From Burkholderia sp. (lineage in GTDB: Bacteria > Pseudomonadota > Gammaproteobacteria > Burkholderiales > Burkholderiaceae), in contig JAIRVP010000079.1 of NCBI GenBank assembly GCA_031253835.1, forward strand, positions 1-64,000: a DNA stretch of 64,000 nucleotides. The letters run 5' to 3'. Shown here piece by piece: positions 8,281 through 16,903 of the stretch (position 1 is its first letter; the number at the start of each line of letters is the position of its first letter). The notes below the pieces were generated by a model. The model was not told the DNA's origin. It worked only from the letters and a program-made list of their open reading frames with translations, and did not search any database. Made by a program: the position numbers and the translations under genes.

Positions 8281-8655
8281 TCAACGGGGCCGCGACATGT
8301 CGAGATCCGGCACGTCGTCGCCGAACGTCGCCGCGACGCGCGTGCGCATCGCCGCGACCAGCAGCGTCGGCCCCGACTGGTTGAACGTGCAGCGCTCGCC
8401 CGCCGCCGGCACGGCCCGGTGCAACACGGCGCGCCATTCGCCGCGCCCGCCGTCGCGCTCGAACGCGCCGAACGGCAAGCGCTCGACGAGCGGGCCGCCG
8501 TCCGTCCACGACGACGACGGCGCGTACGGCACCGGCGCGCTACCCGGCTCGCGAATGACCGTGCACCGCGCGGCGTCGACGCGCGGCGCGCCGAGGTCTT
8601 CCGCCATCGCCACCCAGAAATCGAGCGCCGCACCGGCCAGGTCCTGAACTTGCAT
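8281..8655 (-). CDS. DUF2591 / NinX-like protein
   Basis: A 124-residue soluble protein with the pattern of DUF2591 (phage lambda NinX family): LAGAALDFWVAMAEDLG near the N-terminus, YAPSSSWTDGGPLVER in the middle and GPTLLVAAMRTRVAATFGDDVPD at the end. Members occur both in phages and as single chromosomal genes in Burkholderia-like genomes; no biochemical role is established. No phage genes are nearby, so this is a stand-alone copy. It ends six bases from the convergent binding-protein gene. Confidence 0.75.
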   Translation of the reverse strand: MQVQDLAGAALDFWVAMAEDLGAPRVDAARCTVIREPGSAPVPYAPSSSWTDGGPLVERLPFGAFERDGGRGEWRAVLHRAVPAAGERCTFNQSGPTLLVAAMRTRVAATFGDDVPDLDMSRPR

Positions 8656-8779
8656 CGCGCCCTCCGCGTCGACGTTGAAAACGCCATCCTAGCGCCGCCG
8701 AGCGCGAATCGCCGACAACCGCGGACCGGTATTTTCCCCGGCGAGCCCCGCCGCCATGAAAACCGCCGATACGTGCTAC

Positions 8780-8803
8780 GAATCGGCGATTCCTGCCTAC
8801 AAT
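8780..8803 (+). promoter_or_regulatory. Possible promoter/operator upstream of the glycosyltransferase pair
   Basis: The 13-base palindrome GAATCG-G-CGATTC (8780-8792) is followed by a good -10, TACAAT (8798-8803), but no recognisable -35 is correctly spaced. Such an arrangement would suit an activator-dependent promoter. The rest of the 8656-8944 gap shows nothing else clear. Confidence 0.3.
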
Positions 8804-8944
8804 GAACGCAACACCTGTCGTCCGGCTCGCGGCGGACAAGCAGGCCGGAACCGAATTCGCGCCGAACCGGGTCGGGCCCGTTCGGCAAACGACAACCGGA
8901 ACCACACGGTGCAGCGCAGGCCGGATCGCTCGGGAGACCGCAGG

Positions 8945-10021
8945 ATGCCCACGTACGCCAGGAAGCCGCTGATATCGCTCGTCGTGCCGTTTCACGATGA
9001 AGAGGACACGATCGACGCGTTCTTTGCCGAAACGCTGCCGGTTCTCGAGTCGGTCGCCGGGGTCCGCTTCGAGATCGTCTGCATCAACGACGGCAGCCGC
9101 GATCGCACGCTCGGCCGGCTGCTTGCGGTCGCGTCCGGCGACCCGCGCGTACACGTCGTGGATCTCACGCGCCGCTTCGGCAAGGAAGCGGCGCTCACCG
9201 CGGGCCTCGACGAGGCGGCCGGCGCCGCGGTGATCCTGATCGACGCAGACCTGCAGGACCCGCCCGCGCTGATCCCCGCGATGATCGAACACTGGCGCGG
9301 CGGCGCCGAGGTCGTCGCCGCGAAACGCACCGACCGGATGTGCGACCCGTACCTGCAGCGCGCGGCGGCGGCGCTTTACTATCGCGTGCACAATGCGCTG
9401 TCCGAAGTGGAGATGCCGGAAAACGTCGGCGATTTCCGCCTGATGGATCGCGAGGTCGTCGATGCGCTGCGCGCGCTGCCCGAGCGGCGACGGTTCATGA
9501 AGGGGCTGTTCGCGTGGGTCGGCTTTCGCACCGCGATCGTCGAATACACGCGCGCGCCGCGCAGCGGCGGCCGCTCGAAGTTCTCCGGATGGCGGCGCTG
9601 GAACTTCGCGCTCGAGGGCATCACGAGCTTCAGCACCGTGCCGCTGCGCGTGTGGACCTACGTCGGCCTCACGTTCGCGATGCTGTCGCTCGCGTATGGC
9701 GCCTTCATCGTGGTGCGGACGCTGCTGTACGGCAATCCGGTGCACGGCTACCCGTCGCTGATTTCCGTCGTCCTGTTCGTCGGCGGCATCCAGCTGATCG
9801 GCATCGGCGTGATCGGCGAATATCTCGGCCGGATCTATCACGAGTCCAAGCAGCGCCCCGTCTATCTCGTGAGGCGGCGCTACCGTGCCGAGCGCGATGC
9901 CGCCGGGCAGCCGGTCTCGAAACTGCTGCAGTTCCCGCTGAAGCGTGCGCACGCGGCCCGCCGCCGGACGGCAACGCCGCCGGCCGCCGGCGTCGCCGTC
10001 CGCAAGGCATCGTTCAAGTAA
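8945..10021 (+). CDS. Family 2 glycosyltransferase, polyprenyl-phosphate sugar transferase type
   Basis: A 358-residue membrane-attached GT-A enzyme of the GtrB/ArnC/DPM1-like group, which loads a sugar onto undecaprenyl phosphate at the inner leaflet. The catalytic domain begins SLVVPFHDEEDTIDAFF; DADLQDPP contains the metal-binding acidic motif; SGGRSKFSGWRRW is characteristic of the group. Two transmembrane segments follow (about residues 225-310), ending in IGEYLGRIYHESKQRP. GGGAG precedes the ATG. It is followed after 37 bases by a GT87 transferase that could use the lipid-linked sugar. Confidence 0.9.
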   Translation: MPTYARKPLISLVVPFHDEEDTIDAFFAETLPVLESVAGVRFEIVCINDGSRDRTLGRLLAVASGDPRVHVVDLTRRFGKEAALTAGLDEAAGAAVILIDADLQDPPALIPAMIEHWRGGAEVVAAKRTDRMCDPYLQRAAAALYYRVHNALSEVEMPENVGDFRLMDREVVDALRALPERRRFMKGLFAWVGFRTAIVEYTRAPRSGGRSKFSGWRRWNFALEGITSFSTVPLRVWTYVGLTFAMLSLAYGAFIVVRTLLYGNPVHGYPSLISVVLFVGGIQLIGIGVIGEYLGRIYHESKQRPVYLVRRRYRAERDAAGQPVSKLLQFPLKRAHAARRRTATPPAAGVAVRKASFK

Positions 10022-10058
10022 CACCGGGCCGCGGCAATTGGACCTTCCCCGGCAATCG

Positions 10059-11291
10059 ATGCGCCCGGCGGCACGCCCCGTCCTCGCGTGGCTCACGCCG
10101 CGACGCGTCGTTCTGTACAGCACGCTGATGCTGGTGCTGTACGCGCTGTTCATCGCGATCTGGACGACGGTCGTTCGTCACGCGCCCGGCAGTGTCCTGT
10201 CGCGCCCCGGCGCCGACTTCTCGGTGTTCTGGTCGGCCTCGTACGTCATGCTGCACGGCTCGCCGGCGCAAGCGTACGATTTCTCCGCATTCTCGCGGCT
10301 GTTGCCCGAGCTGTTCCCGCACCTTCGTCGCGACGTCTTCGCCCCGTGGCTGTACCCGCCCACCTATCTGCTGCTCGTGACGCCGCTGGCGCTGCTGCCT
10401 TTCGCAATCGGCTATCCGCTGTTCGTCGCGTTCGGCGTCGTTGCGCTCGGCCTCGCCGCGTGGCGCGTGTCCGGCCTCGGCGCGATTCCCGGCGCATGGC
10501 GCGCCGGCATGCTTGCGCTGCCCGTCGCGCCATGCGTATTCGTCACGGCGACGCTCGGGCAAAACGCGTTCCTGACCGCGGCATGCGCGGCGCTGGCCGT
10601 TTATTGGGCCGATCGGCGGCCGATGTGGGCGGGCCTTTGCATCGGACTGCTGTCGGTCAAGCCGCAGATGGCCCTGCTGTTCCCGTTCGTGCTGGTCGCC
10701 GCGCGCGCATGGCGCACGATCGCGTGGGCCGCGCTCGCCACCGGCGCGTTCGTCGCGCTGAGCGTCCTCGTCTGCGGCGTCGATTCGCTGCGCCTGTTCG
10801 TCGCCAGCACCGGACTCGCACGCTCGATCGTCCTCGAACACGGTGTCGTGTTCTGGCTCGCGTCGCCGACGCCGTTCGCGACGTTCCGACTCGCGGGCGT
10901 GCCGCTCGGCGCCGCGTATGCCGCCCATGCGTGCATCGCCGCGATCGCGATCGCGGCCGCCTGCATCGCGTGGGCGCAGTCGCGGGATACGCGCGTGCGG
11001 GCGGCCGTGCTGACCGTCGCGACGCTCGCGACCACCCCGTACCTGTGGCACTACGAACTCGCGTGGCTCGCCATCGCGATCGCCTGCCTACTGTCGATCG
11101 GCTGGCGCGACGGCTGGCTGCGCGGCGAACAGGCCGCGATCGCGCTGATGTGGGCGCTGCCGATCGCCGAATACCTGAACCCGTGGCTGCAGCTGCCGCA
11201 GATCGGCCCGGCCGTGACGCTCTTCGCGCTGCTCGTGCTGCTGCGCCGCGCGCGGCACGACGCTCACAACGCGAGCCGCGGCGGCACGTAG
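10059..11291 (+). CDS. GT87 (DUF2029) polyprenyl-phosphate-dependent mannosyltransferase-like membrane protein
   Basis: A 410-residue protein with about 10-12 hydrophobic helices. An acidic first periplasmic loop carries PGADFSVFWSASYVML, and WLYPPTYLLLVTPLALLPF and LLSVKPQMALLFPF follow, the hallmarks of GT87/DUF2029. Such enzymes take sugar from a polyprenyl phosphate carrier outside the membrane. Pairing with the upstream GT2 suggests a two-step export and transfer of one sugar. The acceptor is unknown; the adjacent tad pilus or a surface glycan are candidates by position only. Its last 28 bases overlap the end of the convergent tadG gene. Confidence 0.85.
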   Translation: MRPAARPVLAWLTPRRVVLYSTLMLVLYALFIAIWTTVVRHAPGSVLSRPGADFSVFWSASYVMLHGSPAQAYDFSAFSRLLPELFPHLRRDVFAPWLYPPTYLLLVTPLALLPFAIGYPLFVAFGVVALGLAAWRVSGLGAIPGAWRAGMLALPVAPCVFVTATLGQNAFLTAACAALAVYWADRRPMWAGLCIGLLSVKPQMALLFPFVLVAARAWRTIAWAALATGAFVALSVLVCGVDSLRLFVASTGLARSIVLEHGVVFWLASPTPFATFRLAGVPLGAAYAAHACIAAIAIAAACIAWAQSRDTRVRAAVLTVATLATTPYLWHYELAWLAIAIACLLSIGWRDGWLRGEQAAIALMWALPIAEYLNPWLQLPQIGPAVTLFALLVLLRRARHDAHNASRGGT

Positions 11292-12304
11292 ACGCCGTAG
11301 TACGGCCCGATGCCCGTCGCGACGCCGGTCATCTTCACGCCGGCGACAAAGTGCCCCTGGATGTACTTGTACGTGCCGCCGAGCGACACGTCGATGTGGA
11401 ACGCCGCGAACGCGACGATCGGCACGTAGGTGCTGCTCGCCGTCTGCGTGACGACCGGCAGCACGACCGTCGTGCCGACCGGCACCGACGTATAGAGCGT
11501 CGCCTTGACGCCGGTCGCGAGATAGATGCTGTCGCCGATATTGAGCGTCGTCGGATTGCCGGACACCATCAGGCCGCCCATCGTCGTCGTGTCGGTCGCG
11601 GTCGACAGGAACGACGTCCACTGGCCGCCCATGCACAGCGTGCCGTAGGTCTGGCCGTTCGTGATCGAGAATTCGTACGGCAGGCTGGTGAGCGGATTGA
11701 TCAGCGGCTGGTTGGTCAGCACATTCCAGTACTGGTTGTACACGCACTGGTCGATCGCGATCGGAAAGAGCCCGCCCGCCGCCACCCCGCCCGGCGCGGC
11801 GAGCACCGCGATCGCGGTCGCGCTGCCGGACGCGCCGGGGATGCCGAGCAGCCCGCCGAGCAGCAGCGGAATCGAGCCGCCGTTCACGCCCGGCGCACGC
11901 GACACGGTCACCTGAACCGCCGGCACGTCGTATTGGCCGGGCGTGATGGTGGTCGCCTGCATCGATGCGGGGGTGCGCGTCACGTTCCAGTAGCCGGTCG
12001 TCACCGTGCCGGTCGCCAGCGGTGCGCCCGCCGCCGCATTCTGCGCGATCACGCCGTTCGCCGCCGGCGCCGCCTGCGACCAGTTCAGCGCGCCGCCGCT
12101 CGGCGACATCATCGAATCGGCCGCCGCGAGCGCGGCCGCGTCGGCAGCGTTCTGCAACTGGTTGCGCACCGTGGCCACCCAGGCGATGTCGATCGCCAGC
12201 GCGCCGAACGACAGCAGCGGAATCAGGAACAGCAGGAAGAACAGCGCGACGGCGCCGCGCTCGCGCGCGGCGCCGATGCCCGATGTGCCGGCCGGGTCAT
12301 TCAT
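11264..12304 (-). CDS. tadG: TadG-like pseudopilin/pilus assembly protein
   Basis: A 346-residue protein with the TadG N-terminal signature ERGAVALFFLLFLIPLLSFGALAIDIAWV, then RNQLQNAADAAALAAADSM, which is typical of the family. The rest is a secreted Gly/Thr-rich domain with two Cys residues (QCVYNQY, TLCMGG). There is no von Willebrand A domain, unlike long TadGs. In Tad systems TadE, TadF and TadG act as minor pseudopilins or anchors for the Flp fibre. It is the last gene of the tad operon; its ATG overlaps the tadE stop by eight bases. Confidence 0.85.
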   Translation of the reverse strand: MNDPAGTSGIGAARERGAVALFFLLFLIPLLSFGALAIDIAWVATVRNQLQNAADAAALAAADSMMSPSGGALNWSQAAPAANGVIAQNAAAGAPLATGTVTTGYWNVTRTPASMQATTITPGQYDVPAVQVTVSRAPGVNGGSIPLLLGGLLGIPGASGSATAIAVLAAPGGVAAGGLFPIAIDQCVYNQYWNVLTNQPLINPLTSLPYEFSITNGQTYGTLCMGGQWTSFLSTATDTTTMGGLMVSGNPTTLNIGDSIYLATGVKATLYTSVPVGTTVVLPVVTQTASSTYVPIVAFAAFHIDVSLGGTYKYIQGHFVAGVKMTGVATGIGPYYGVYVPPRLAL

Positions 12305-12725
12305 AGAGCATCACCGAACTGGCCGAGATCGTCACCGGGCCGGTCAGCGCGCTGAATGCCGAACCCAGCACCAGCCCGGAATACGTGTAGGTCACCGTGA
12401 CCGTCAGCGCGGTGCCCGACGTCGTGCCGTTCGCCTGCGTCACGGTCACGGTCGGCGTCGTCGCGGTGCCGCCGGTGATGAGGCTGTTCTGCGTGTAGGC
12501 CGACGCGACGTTGGCGATCTGCGTCGTGGTCAGCATCGGCACGCGCAGCACGACGCCTGCCCGCGCGGCTTCCCGGCTCGCGTTCGTGATGACGGCCTTG
12601 TCGCACAGAAGCAGGCTCGTGTCGATGATGCCGATCAGCACCATCAGCAGGAACGGCAGCATCAGCACGAACTCGAGCGACACGACGCCGCGCGCGCGGC
12701 GGGCGCCCATCGCCCCGCGTGTCAT
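12297..12725 (-). CDS. tadE: TadE-like pseudopilin
   Basis: A 142-residue protein with a prepilin-like start: basic residues, then RGVVSLEFVLMLPFLLMVLIGIIDTSLLLCDKAVITNASREAARAG. The Glu five residues after Gly and the following hydrophobic helix are the TadE signature. It is probably cut by the CpaA peptidase and joins the pilus base or fibre. The ATG at 12725 is inside the tadD stop (ATGA overlap), which decides the start against the longer frame upstream. Confidence 0.85.
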   Translation of the reverse strand: MTRGAMGARRARGVVSLEFVLMLPFLLMVLIGIIDTSLLLCDKAVITNASREAARAGVVLRVPMLTTTQIANVASAYTQNSLITGGTATTPTVTVTQANGTTSGTALTVTVTYTYSGLVLGSAFSALTGPVTISASSVMLYE

Positions 12726-13579
12726 TTTGCGGCCCCCGCGGCGGGCGGCACGGTGCGCGACTCGAGCGCGGCACCCGTCAACGGTCGTGCGGCGGCGGGC
12801 GCCGGACGCGACGCGAGCTGCGCGCGCACCGCCTGGTAGACGCGCAGATTGTCGGCCACCGCCGATGCGGGCAGATCCGCCGACAGCAGCTTCTTCGCCG
12901 AATCGGTGTTGCCGAGCACGCCATACGCGAACGCGAGGTTCTGGCGCGCCTGCCACGGCGCACCGGGCAACCCGGCCACGTCGAGCAGCACGTTCACGCC
13001 CTCGCGCGGCCGGTTGCTCAGCACGAGCGACAGCCCGAGGTCGACGCGCAGCCCCTGCGCATCCGGATGCGCGCGCAGCGCCTCCCGGTACACGGCCTGC
13101 GCGTCCTCATGGCGGCCCTGCAGGTCGAGCACCGTGCCGAGCCCCTCCGCCGCGAGCGGAAGGTTCGGCTGCGTGGCCAGCAGGTCGCGGTAGCGCTGGG
13201 CGGCCTCGTCGAGCCGACGCTGCCGCAACGCGACACGCGCGAGCCCGACCTGCGGCCCGAGTTCGGCGGGCGCCTGCTGCCGTGCCTGCTCGTAGATGAT
13301 CCGCGCGCGCTCCAGGTCGCCGGCGCGGTAGTTGACGTCGCCGAGCCCCAGGCGGGCCGGGAGCGAATCGGGATGCCGCGCCAGCACCTTCTCGTACAGC
13401 GTCGACGCGAGATCGACGTTGCCGCCGGCAAGCGCGCTGTCGGCAATGCGCAAGTCGGCCTGCGGGTCGTCGGGCTTGTGCGACAGCGCCGGCCTCGTCT
13501 GGATGCCCGGCGCGCAGCCGCCGGCCAGCACCGGCAGCACGGCCGCGAACGCGAGCGCGCGGAGGACGGATCGTGTCAT
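12722..13579 (-). CDS. tadD: TadD-like TPR lipoprotein
   Basis: A 285-residue lipoprotein with a leader ending in VLAGGC (lipobox, Cys about residue 22), followed by TPR repeats from about residue 45 to 225 (ADSALAGGNVDLASTLYEKVLARHP, LGDVNYRAGDLERARIIYEQA and others). TadD is required for Flp pilus biogenesis and is thought to help place the secretin (family knowledge). The ATG at 13579 overlaps the tadC stop, as elsewhere in the operon. The C-terminal 40 residues are Ala/Pro-rich linker. Confidence 0.85.
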   Translation of the reverse strand: MTRSVLRALAFAAVLPVLAGGCAPGIQTRPALSHKPDDPQADLRIADSALAGGNVDLASTLYEKVLARHPDSLPARLGLGDVNYRAGDLERARIIYEQARQQAPAELGPQVGLARVALRQRRLDEAAQRYRDLLATQPNLPLAAEGLGTVLDLQGRHEDAQAVYREALRAHPDAQGLRVDLGLSLVLSNRPREGVNVLLDVAGLPGAPWQARQNLAFAYGVLGNTDSAKKLLSADLPASAVADNLRVYQAVRAQLASRPAPAAARPLTGAALESRTVPPAAGAAK

Positions 13580-14520
13580 TTGAACACCTCGAGCAGGCGG
13601 ATCGCCGCCGGGCCCGCCGCGATCAGGCCGACCGTCGGCAGGATGAACAGCATCATCGGCAGCGTGATCTTCGGCGCGAGCTTCGCGGCCTGTTCCTCGA
13701 GCGCGACGATCTGCTCGGTGCGCTCGCTGCGCGACAGCGTTCGCAGCGCCTGCGTGATCGGCGTGCCGAACCGCTGCGATTGCGTGAGCGTCGTGGCAAG
13801 CGAGCGTGCCGACGCAAAATCGACCCGTCTCGCGAAATGCGCGAGCGCCTCGGATACGTTGCCGCTCAGCGTCAACTCGTCCGCGCACACCGTCAGCTCG
13901 TCGGCGAGCGGCGGGCAAATGCGCTCGAGTTCGCGTGCGACGCGCCGCACGCCCGATACGAGGCTGTTGCCGGCCATCGTGCAGATCACGAGCAGGTCGA
14001 GCGCGTCCGGAAAGCACGCGGCGATGATGCGCCGGCGCCGCCGGATCATCGCGCCGAGCACGTACTCGGGCACGATCACGCCGATCACGAACGCGGCGAC
14101 CATCGCCAACGCCCGGATCACGAAGTATTCGCCGAAACGCGGAATGTACGGGCTGAACACGATCGCGACGCCCGCGAACACCACGCCGCAACTCAGCTTG
14201 ATGCCGATCATCGACGACACCGCGCGCCGCTCGCGAAAACCCGCGCGCGTCAGCTGCAGGCCGAGCTTCGCACGCTGCATCGGGTCGAGCACGGGCAACC
14301 GCTCGCCGAGCTGCGCGAGCCGCCGCGTCAGGTCCTGACGCATCTCGCCCGGCTGCAGCCGCCCCTGCAGCGGCGACAGCGGGCGCTGTCCGGCCGCCTG
14401 CTGCACGCGCGCGGCGATCCGCCGGCGCGTGCCGCCACCGGGCGTCGCGAGCGCCACCGCGACGCACGCGAGCAGCAGCAACAGTTCGAGGCCGCGGGCG
14501 GCCAGCATCGACATCGTCAT
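13576..14520 (-). CDS. tadC: TadC-type inner-membrane platform protein (T2SSF domain)
   Basis: A 314-residue protein with a T2SSF domain (about residues 160-290: CFPDALDLLVICTMAGNSLVSGVRRVARELE) and four hydrophobic segments, the last ending PTVGLIAAGPAAIRLLEVFK. With TadB it forms the platform on which the CpaF ATPase drives pilin addition. The ATG at 14520 overlaps the tadB stop (ATGA). Two further in-frame ATGs follow within six codons. Confidence 0.9.
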   Translation of the reverse strand: MTMSMLAARGLELLLLLACVAVALATPGGGTRRRIAARVQQAAGQRPLSPLQGRLQPGEMRQDLTRRLAQLGERLPVLDPMQRAKLGLQLTRAGFRERRAVSSMIGIKLSCGVVFAGVAIVFSPYIPRFGEYFVIRALAMVAAFVIGVIVPEYVLGAMIRRRRRIIAACFPDALDLLVICTMAGNSLVSGVRRVARELERICPPLADELTVCADELTLSGNVSEALAHFARRVDFASARSLATTLTQSQRFGTPITQALRTLSRSERTEQIVALEEQAAKLAPKITLPMMLFILPTVGLIAAGPAAIRLLEVFK

Positions 14521-15494
14521 CGCGCGGTATCCAGTTTCGAGATCTTGCGAATCGTCAGCAGTCCGATCGTCAGCAGCGCCGCGGCGATCGTCAGCATCAC
14601 GCGTCCGGCATGCGTGTCGAACAGCAGCATCACGTATGCGCGGTTCACGAGGAACAGCGCGCCGATCATCACGAACGGCACCGCCGAAATGATCTTCGTC
14701 GTGATCCGCCCTTCGGCGGTCAACGCGCGCGTCTTCAGGCGGATGTCGCGGCGCGTGCGGATGATGCTCGACAACTCGTCGAGCGTCTCGCCGAGGCTGC
14801 CGCCCGTCTCGCGCTGCAGCAGCAGGTAGACGGTGAAGAACGAGAAGTCCGCGATCATCAGCCGGTCGGCCGCGTGCGTCAGCACGTCCTTCAGATCCAC
14901 GCCGACGCGCAGGCTGTCGCCCATCGTGCGGAAGGTCGAGCGCACCGGCTCCGCCGCGCTGTCGCCCACCGTGCTGATCGCCTGCGTGACCGGAATGCCC
15001 GCGCGCACCGCCCGCACGATCAGGTCGATCGCGTCCGGAAACGCTTCGAGAAAGCGCAGCCGGAACCGCTCGACCAGCGCGCGGTAGCTGGCGCGCATCG
15101 CCACCAGCGGCAGTCCGGCGTAGATCAGCGGATGGAGCATGCGCGGCAACGCGACGAGCTCCACCACCACGATCGCGGCAACCGCGCCGGCGATCGTGCC
15201 GGCGACGACGATCCGCATCCCGCGTTCGCCGCCCACCGCGCGCACGCGCGTCACGTAATGCTGCAGCCACGCGCGCGCGCGGCTTTGCCGCCGCGGCAGG
15301 TTGAACAGCGCGACGCCGGGTGCGGCGTCCGCACCGGCCTTCCGGCCCGCCAGCGATGGCGCGAGGTGCTGCATCCGCGCACGAACGCGCTGCTCCGGCG
15401 TGCGGCGCGCACGGTCGAGCCACGCCGACAGCGCGAGACCCGCCGCCAGGATCACGACGAATGCGCCGAGCGCGAACAGGTCCGCGGCCCTCAT
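14517..15494 (-). CDS. tadB: TadB-type inner-membrane platform protein (T2SSF domain)
   Basis: A 325-residue protein beginning MRAADLFALGAFVVIL. The T2SSF domain lies at about residues 150-275 (AFPDAIDLIVRAVRAGIPVTQAI, RETGGSLGETLDELS). It pairs with TadC. Start and stop both overlap neighbours by four bases, so translational coupling with cpaF and tadC is likely. Confidence 0.9.
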   Translation of the reverse strand: MRAADLFALGAFVVILAAGLALSAWLDRARRTPEQRVRARMQHLAPSLAGRKAGADAAPGVALFNLPRRQSRARAWLQHYVTRVRAVGGERGMRIVVAGTIAGAVAAIVVVELVALPRMLHPLIYAGLPLVAMRASYRALVERFRLRFLEAFPDAIDLIVRAVRAGIPVTQAISTVGDSAAEPVRSTFRTMGDSLRVGVDLKDVLTHAADRLMIADFSFFTVYLLLQRETGGSLGETLDELSSIIRTRRDIRLKTRALTAEGRITTKIISAVPFVMIGALFLVNRAYVMLLFDTHAGRVMLTIAAALLTIGLLTIRKISKLDTAR

Positions 15495-16903
15495 TGCCGG
15501 AATACCTCGGAGAGCGCGTCCTCGACGCCGTAGTACGCGGCGCGCGGCGCGAACGCGGGCCGCAGCGACGACGCCTCGAACACGCCCTTCACCACATCGC
15601 GCGTCGTGTCGCCCTCCTGGCGGAACGCGAACAGGTCCTGGGTGATCACCACCTCGCCTTCCATCCCGACGATCTCGGTGATCCGGGTCACGCGACGCAC
15701 GCCGTCGCGCATCCGCTCGACCTGCACGAACAGGTGCACGGCGCTCGCGATCTGGCGCCGGATCGACAGCAGCTGCAGGTTCGCGTTCGCCATCATGACC
15801 ATGCTTTCGAGCCGGCTGATCGCGTCGCGCGGCGAGTTCGCGTGGATCGTCGTCATCGAGCCGTCGTGGCCGGTATTCATCGCCTGCAGCACGTCGAACG
15901 CCTCCGCACCGCGGATTTCGCCAAGGATGATGCGGTCGGGCCGCATCCGCAGCGCGTTGCGCACGAGGTCGCGCTGCGAGATCCCGCCGAGTCCTTCCGT
16001 ATTCTCCGGCCGCGTCTCGAGACTGACGACGTGCGGCTGAAGCAGTTGCAGCTCGGCCGCATCCTCGATCGTCACGATGCGCTCGTGCTCCTCGATGTGC
16101 TGCGACAGCGCGTTGAGCAGCGTCGTCTTGCCCGACCCGGTACCGCCCGAGATCACGATGTTCAGCCGGCACGCGCACGCGATCTTCAGCACCTGCAGCA
16201 TCCCGTGCGAAATATTGCCCTGGTGCGCCATCCGCGCGAGCGTGATGTCGCGCTTCGCGAACTTGCGGATCGAGATCGACGCACCGCGCATCGCGATCGG
16301 CGGCAGGACCACGTTCACGCGGCTGCCGTCGGCCAGCCGCGCGTCGACCATCGGGCTGCTCTCGTCGACGCGGCGCCCGACCGCCGCCGCGATCCGCTGC
16401 GCGACGCTCGTCACGTGCGCGTTGTCGCGAAATTTCAGCGGCGTGAGTTCGAGCCGGCCCGCGCGCTCGACGTACACCTGGTCGGGGCCGTTCACGAGGA
16501 TGTCGGAGACGGTGTCGTCGGCGAGCAGCGGCTCGATCGGCCCGACGCCGAACATGTCGTTCAGGATCGCGTCGACGATCAGCACCTGCTCGCCCGCCGT
16601 GATCTTCAAGCGTTCGCGCTCGACCGTGTGCGCGGCCACCTGTTCGATGCCCGCGCGCACTTCGTCGCGCGTCTTCATCAGCGCCGCCGACATGTTCATC
16701 GACGAGAACACCGCGGTGCGAATCGCGTCGAACTTGCCGGAGCGGATGAGTGCCTCGTGGGTATCGGCCACCGCGGGCACGCGCGCGGGCGCAGGCGCCT
16801 GGCTCGCGGCCGGGCCCGGCGCAGGCGCGCCGTCGCGCGGCGCGACAGGGGACACGGCCGGCGCAGGGTCCGGCGTCTCCGGTTTGCGGGTACCGAACGT
16901 CAC
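15491..16903 (-). CDS. cpaF: TadA/CpaF secretion ATPase
   Basis: A 470-residue hexameric ATPase that powers Flp pilus assembly. It shows Walker A GGTGSGKTTLLNAL (about residue 258), the Asp box and Walker B region (MRPDRIILGEIRGAEAFDVLQAMNTGH) and the His box TTIHANSPRDAISRLE. I place the start at the GTG at 16903 rather than the ATG at 16918: GGAGG lies eight bases upstream, and GTGA overlaps the cpaE stop exactly as in the other tad junctions. The first 70 residues are a Pro/Ala linker. Confidence 0.92.
   Translation of the reverse strand: MTFGTRKPETPDPAPAVSPVAPRDGAPAPGPAASQAPAPARVPAVADTHEALIRSGKFDAIRTAVFSSMNMSAALMKTRDEVRAGIEQVAAHTVERERLKITAGEQVLIVDAILNDMFGVGPIEPLLADDTVSDILVNGPDQVYVERAGRLELTPLKFRDNAHVTSVAQRIAAAVGRRVDESSPMVDARLADGSRVNVVLPPIAMRGASISIRKFAKRDITLARMAHQGNISHGMLQVLKIACACRLNIVISGGTGSGKTTLLNALSQHIEEHERIVTIEDAAELQLLQPHVVSLETRPENTEGLGGISQRDLVRNALRMRPDRIILGEIRGAEAFDVLQAMNTGHDGSMTTIHANSPRDAISRLESMVMMANANLQLLSIRRQIASAVHLFVQVERMRDGVRRVTRITEIVGMEGEVVITQDLFAFRQEGDTTRDVVKGVFEASSLRPAFAPRAAYYGVEDALSEVFRQ

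Noticed and set aside
8281..8655. Prophage remnant suggested by a NinX-like protein
   Set aside because: Flanking genes are ordinary chromosomal ones, with no integrase, phage structural gene or attachment repeats; the family also occurs as single chromosomal genes.
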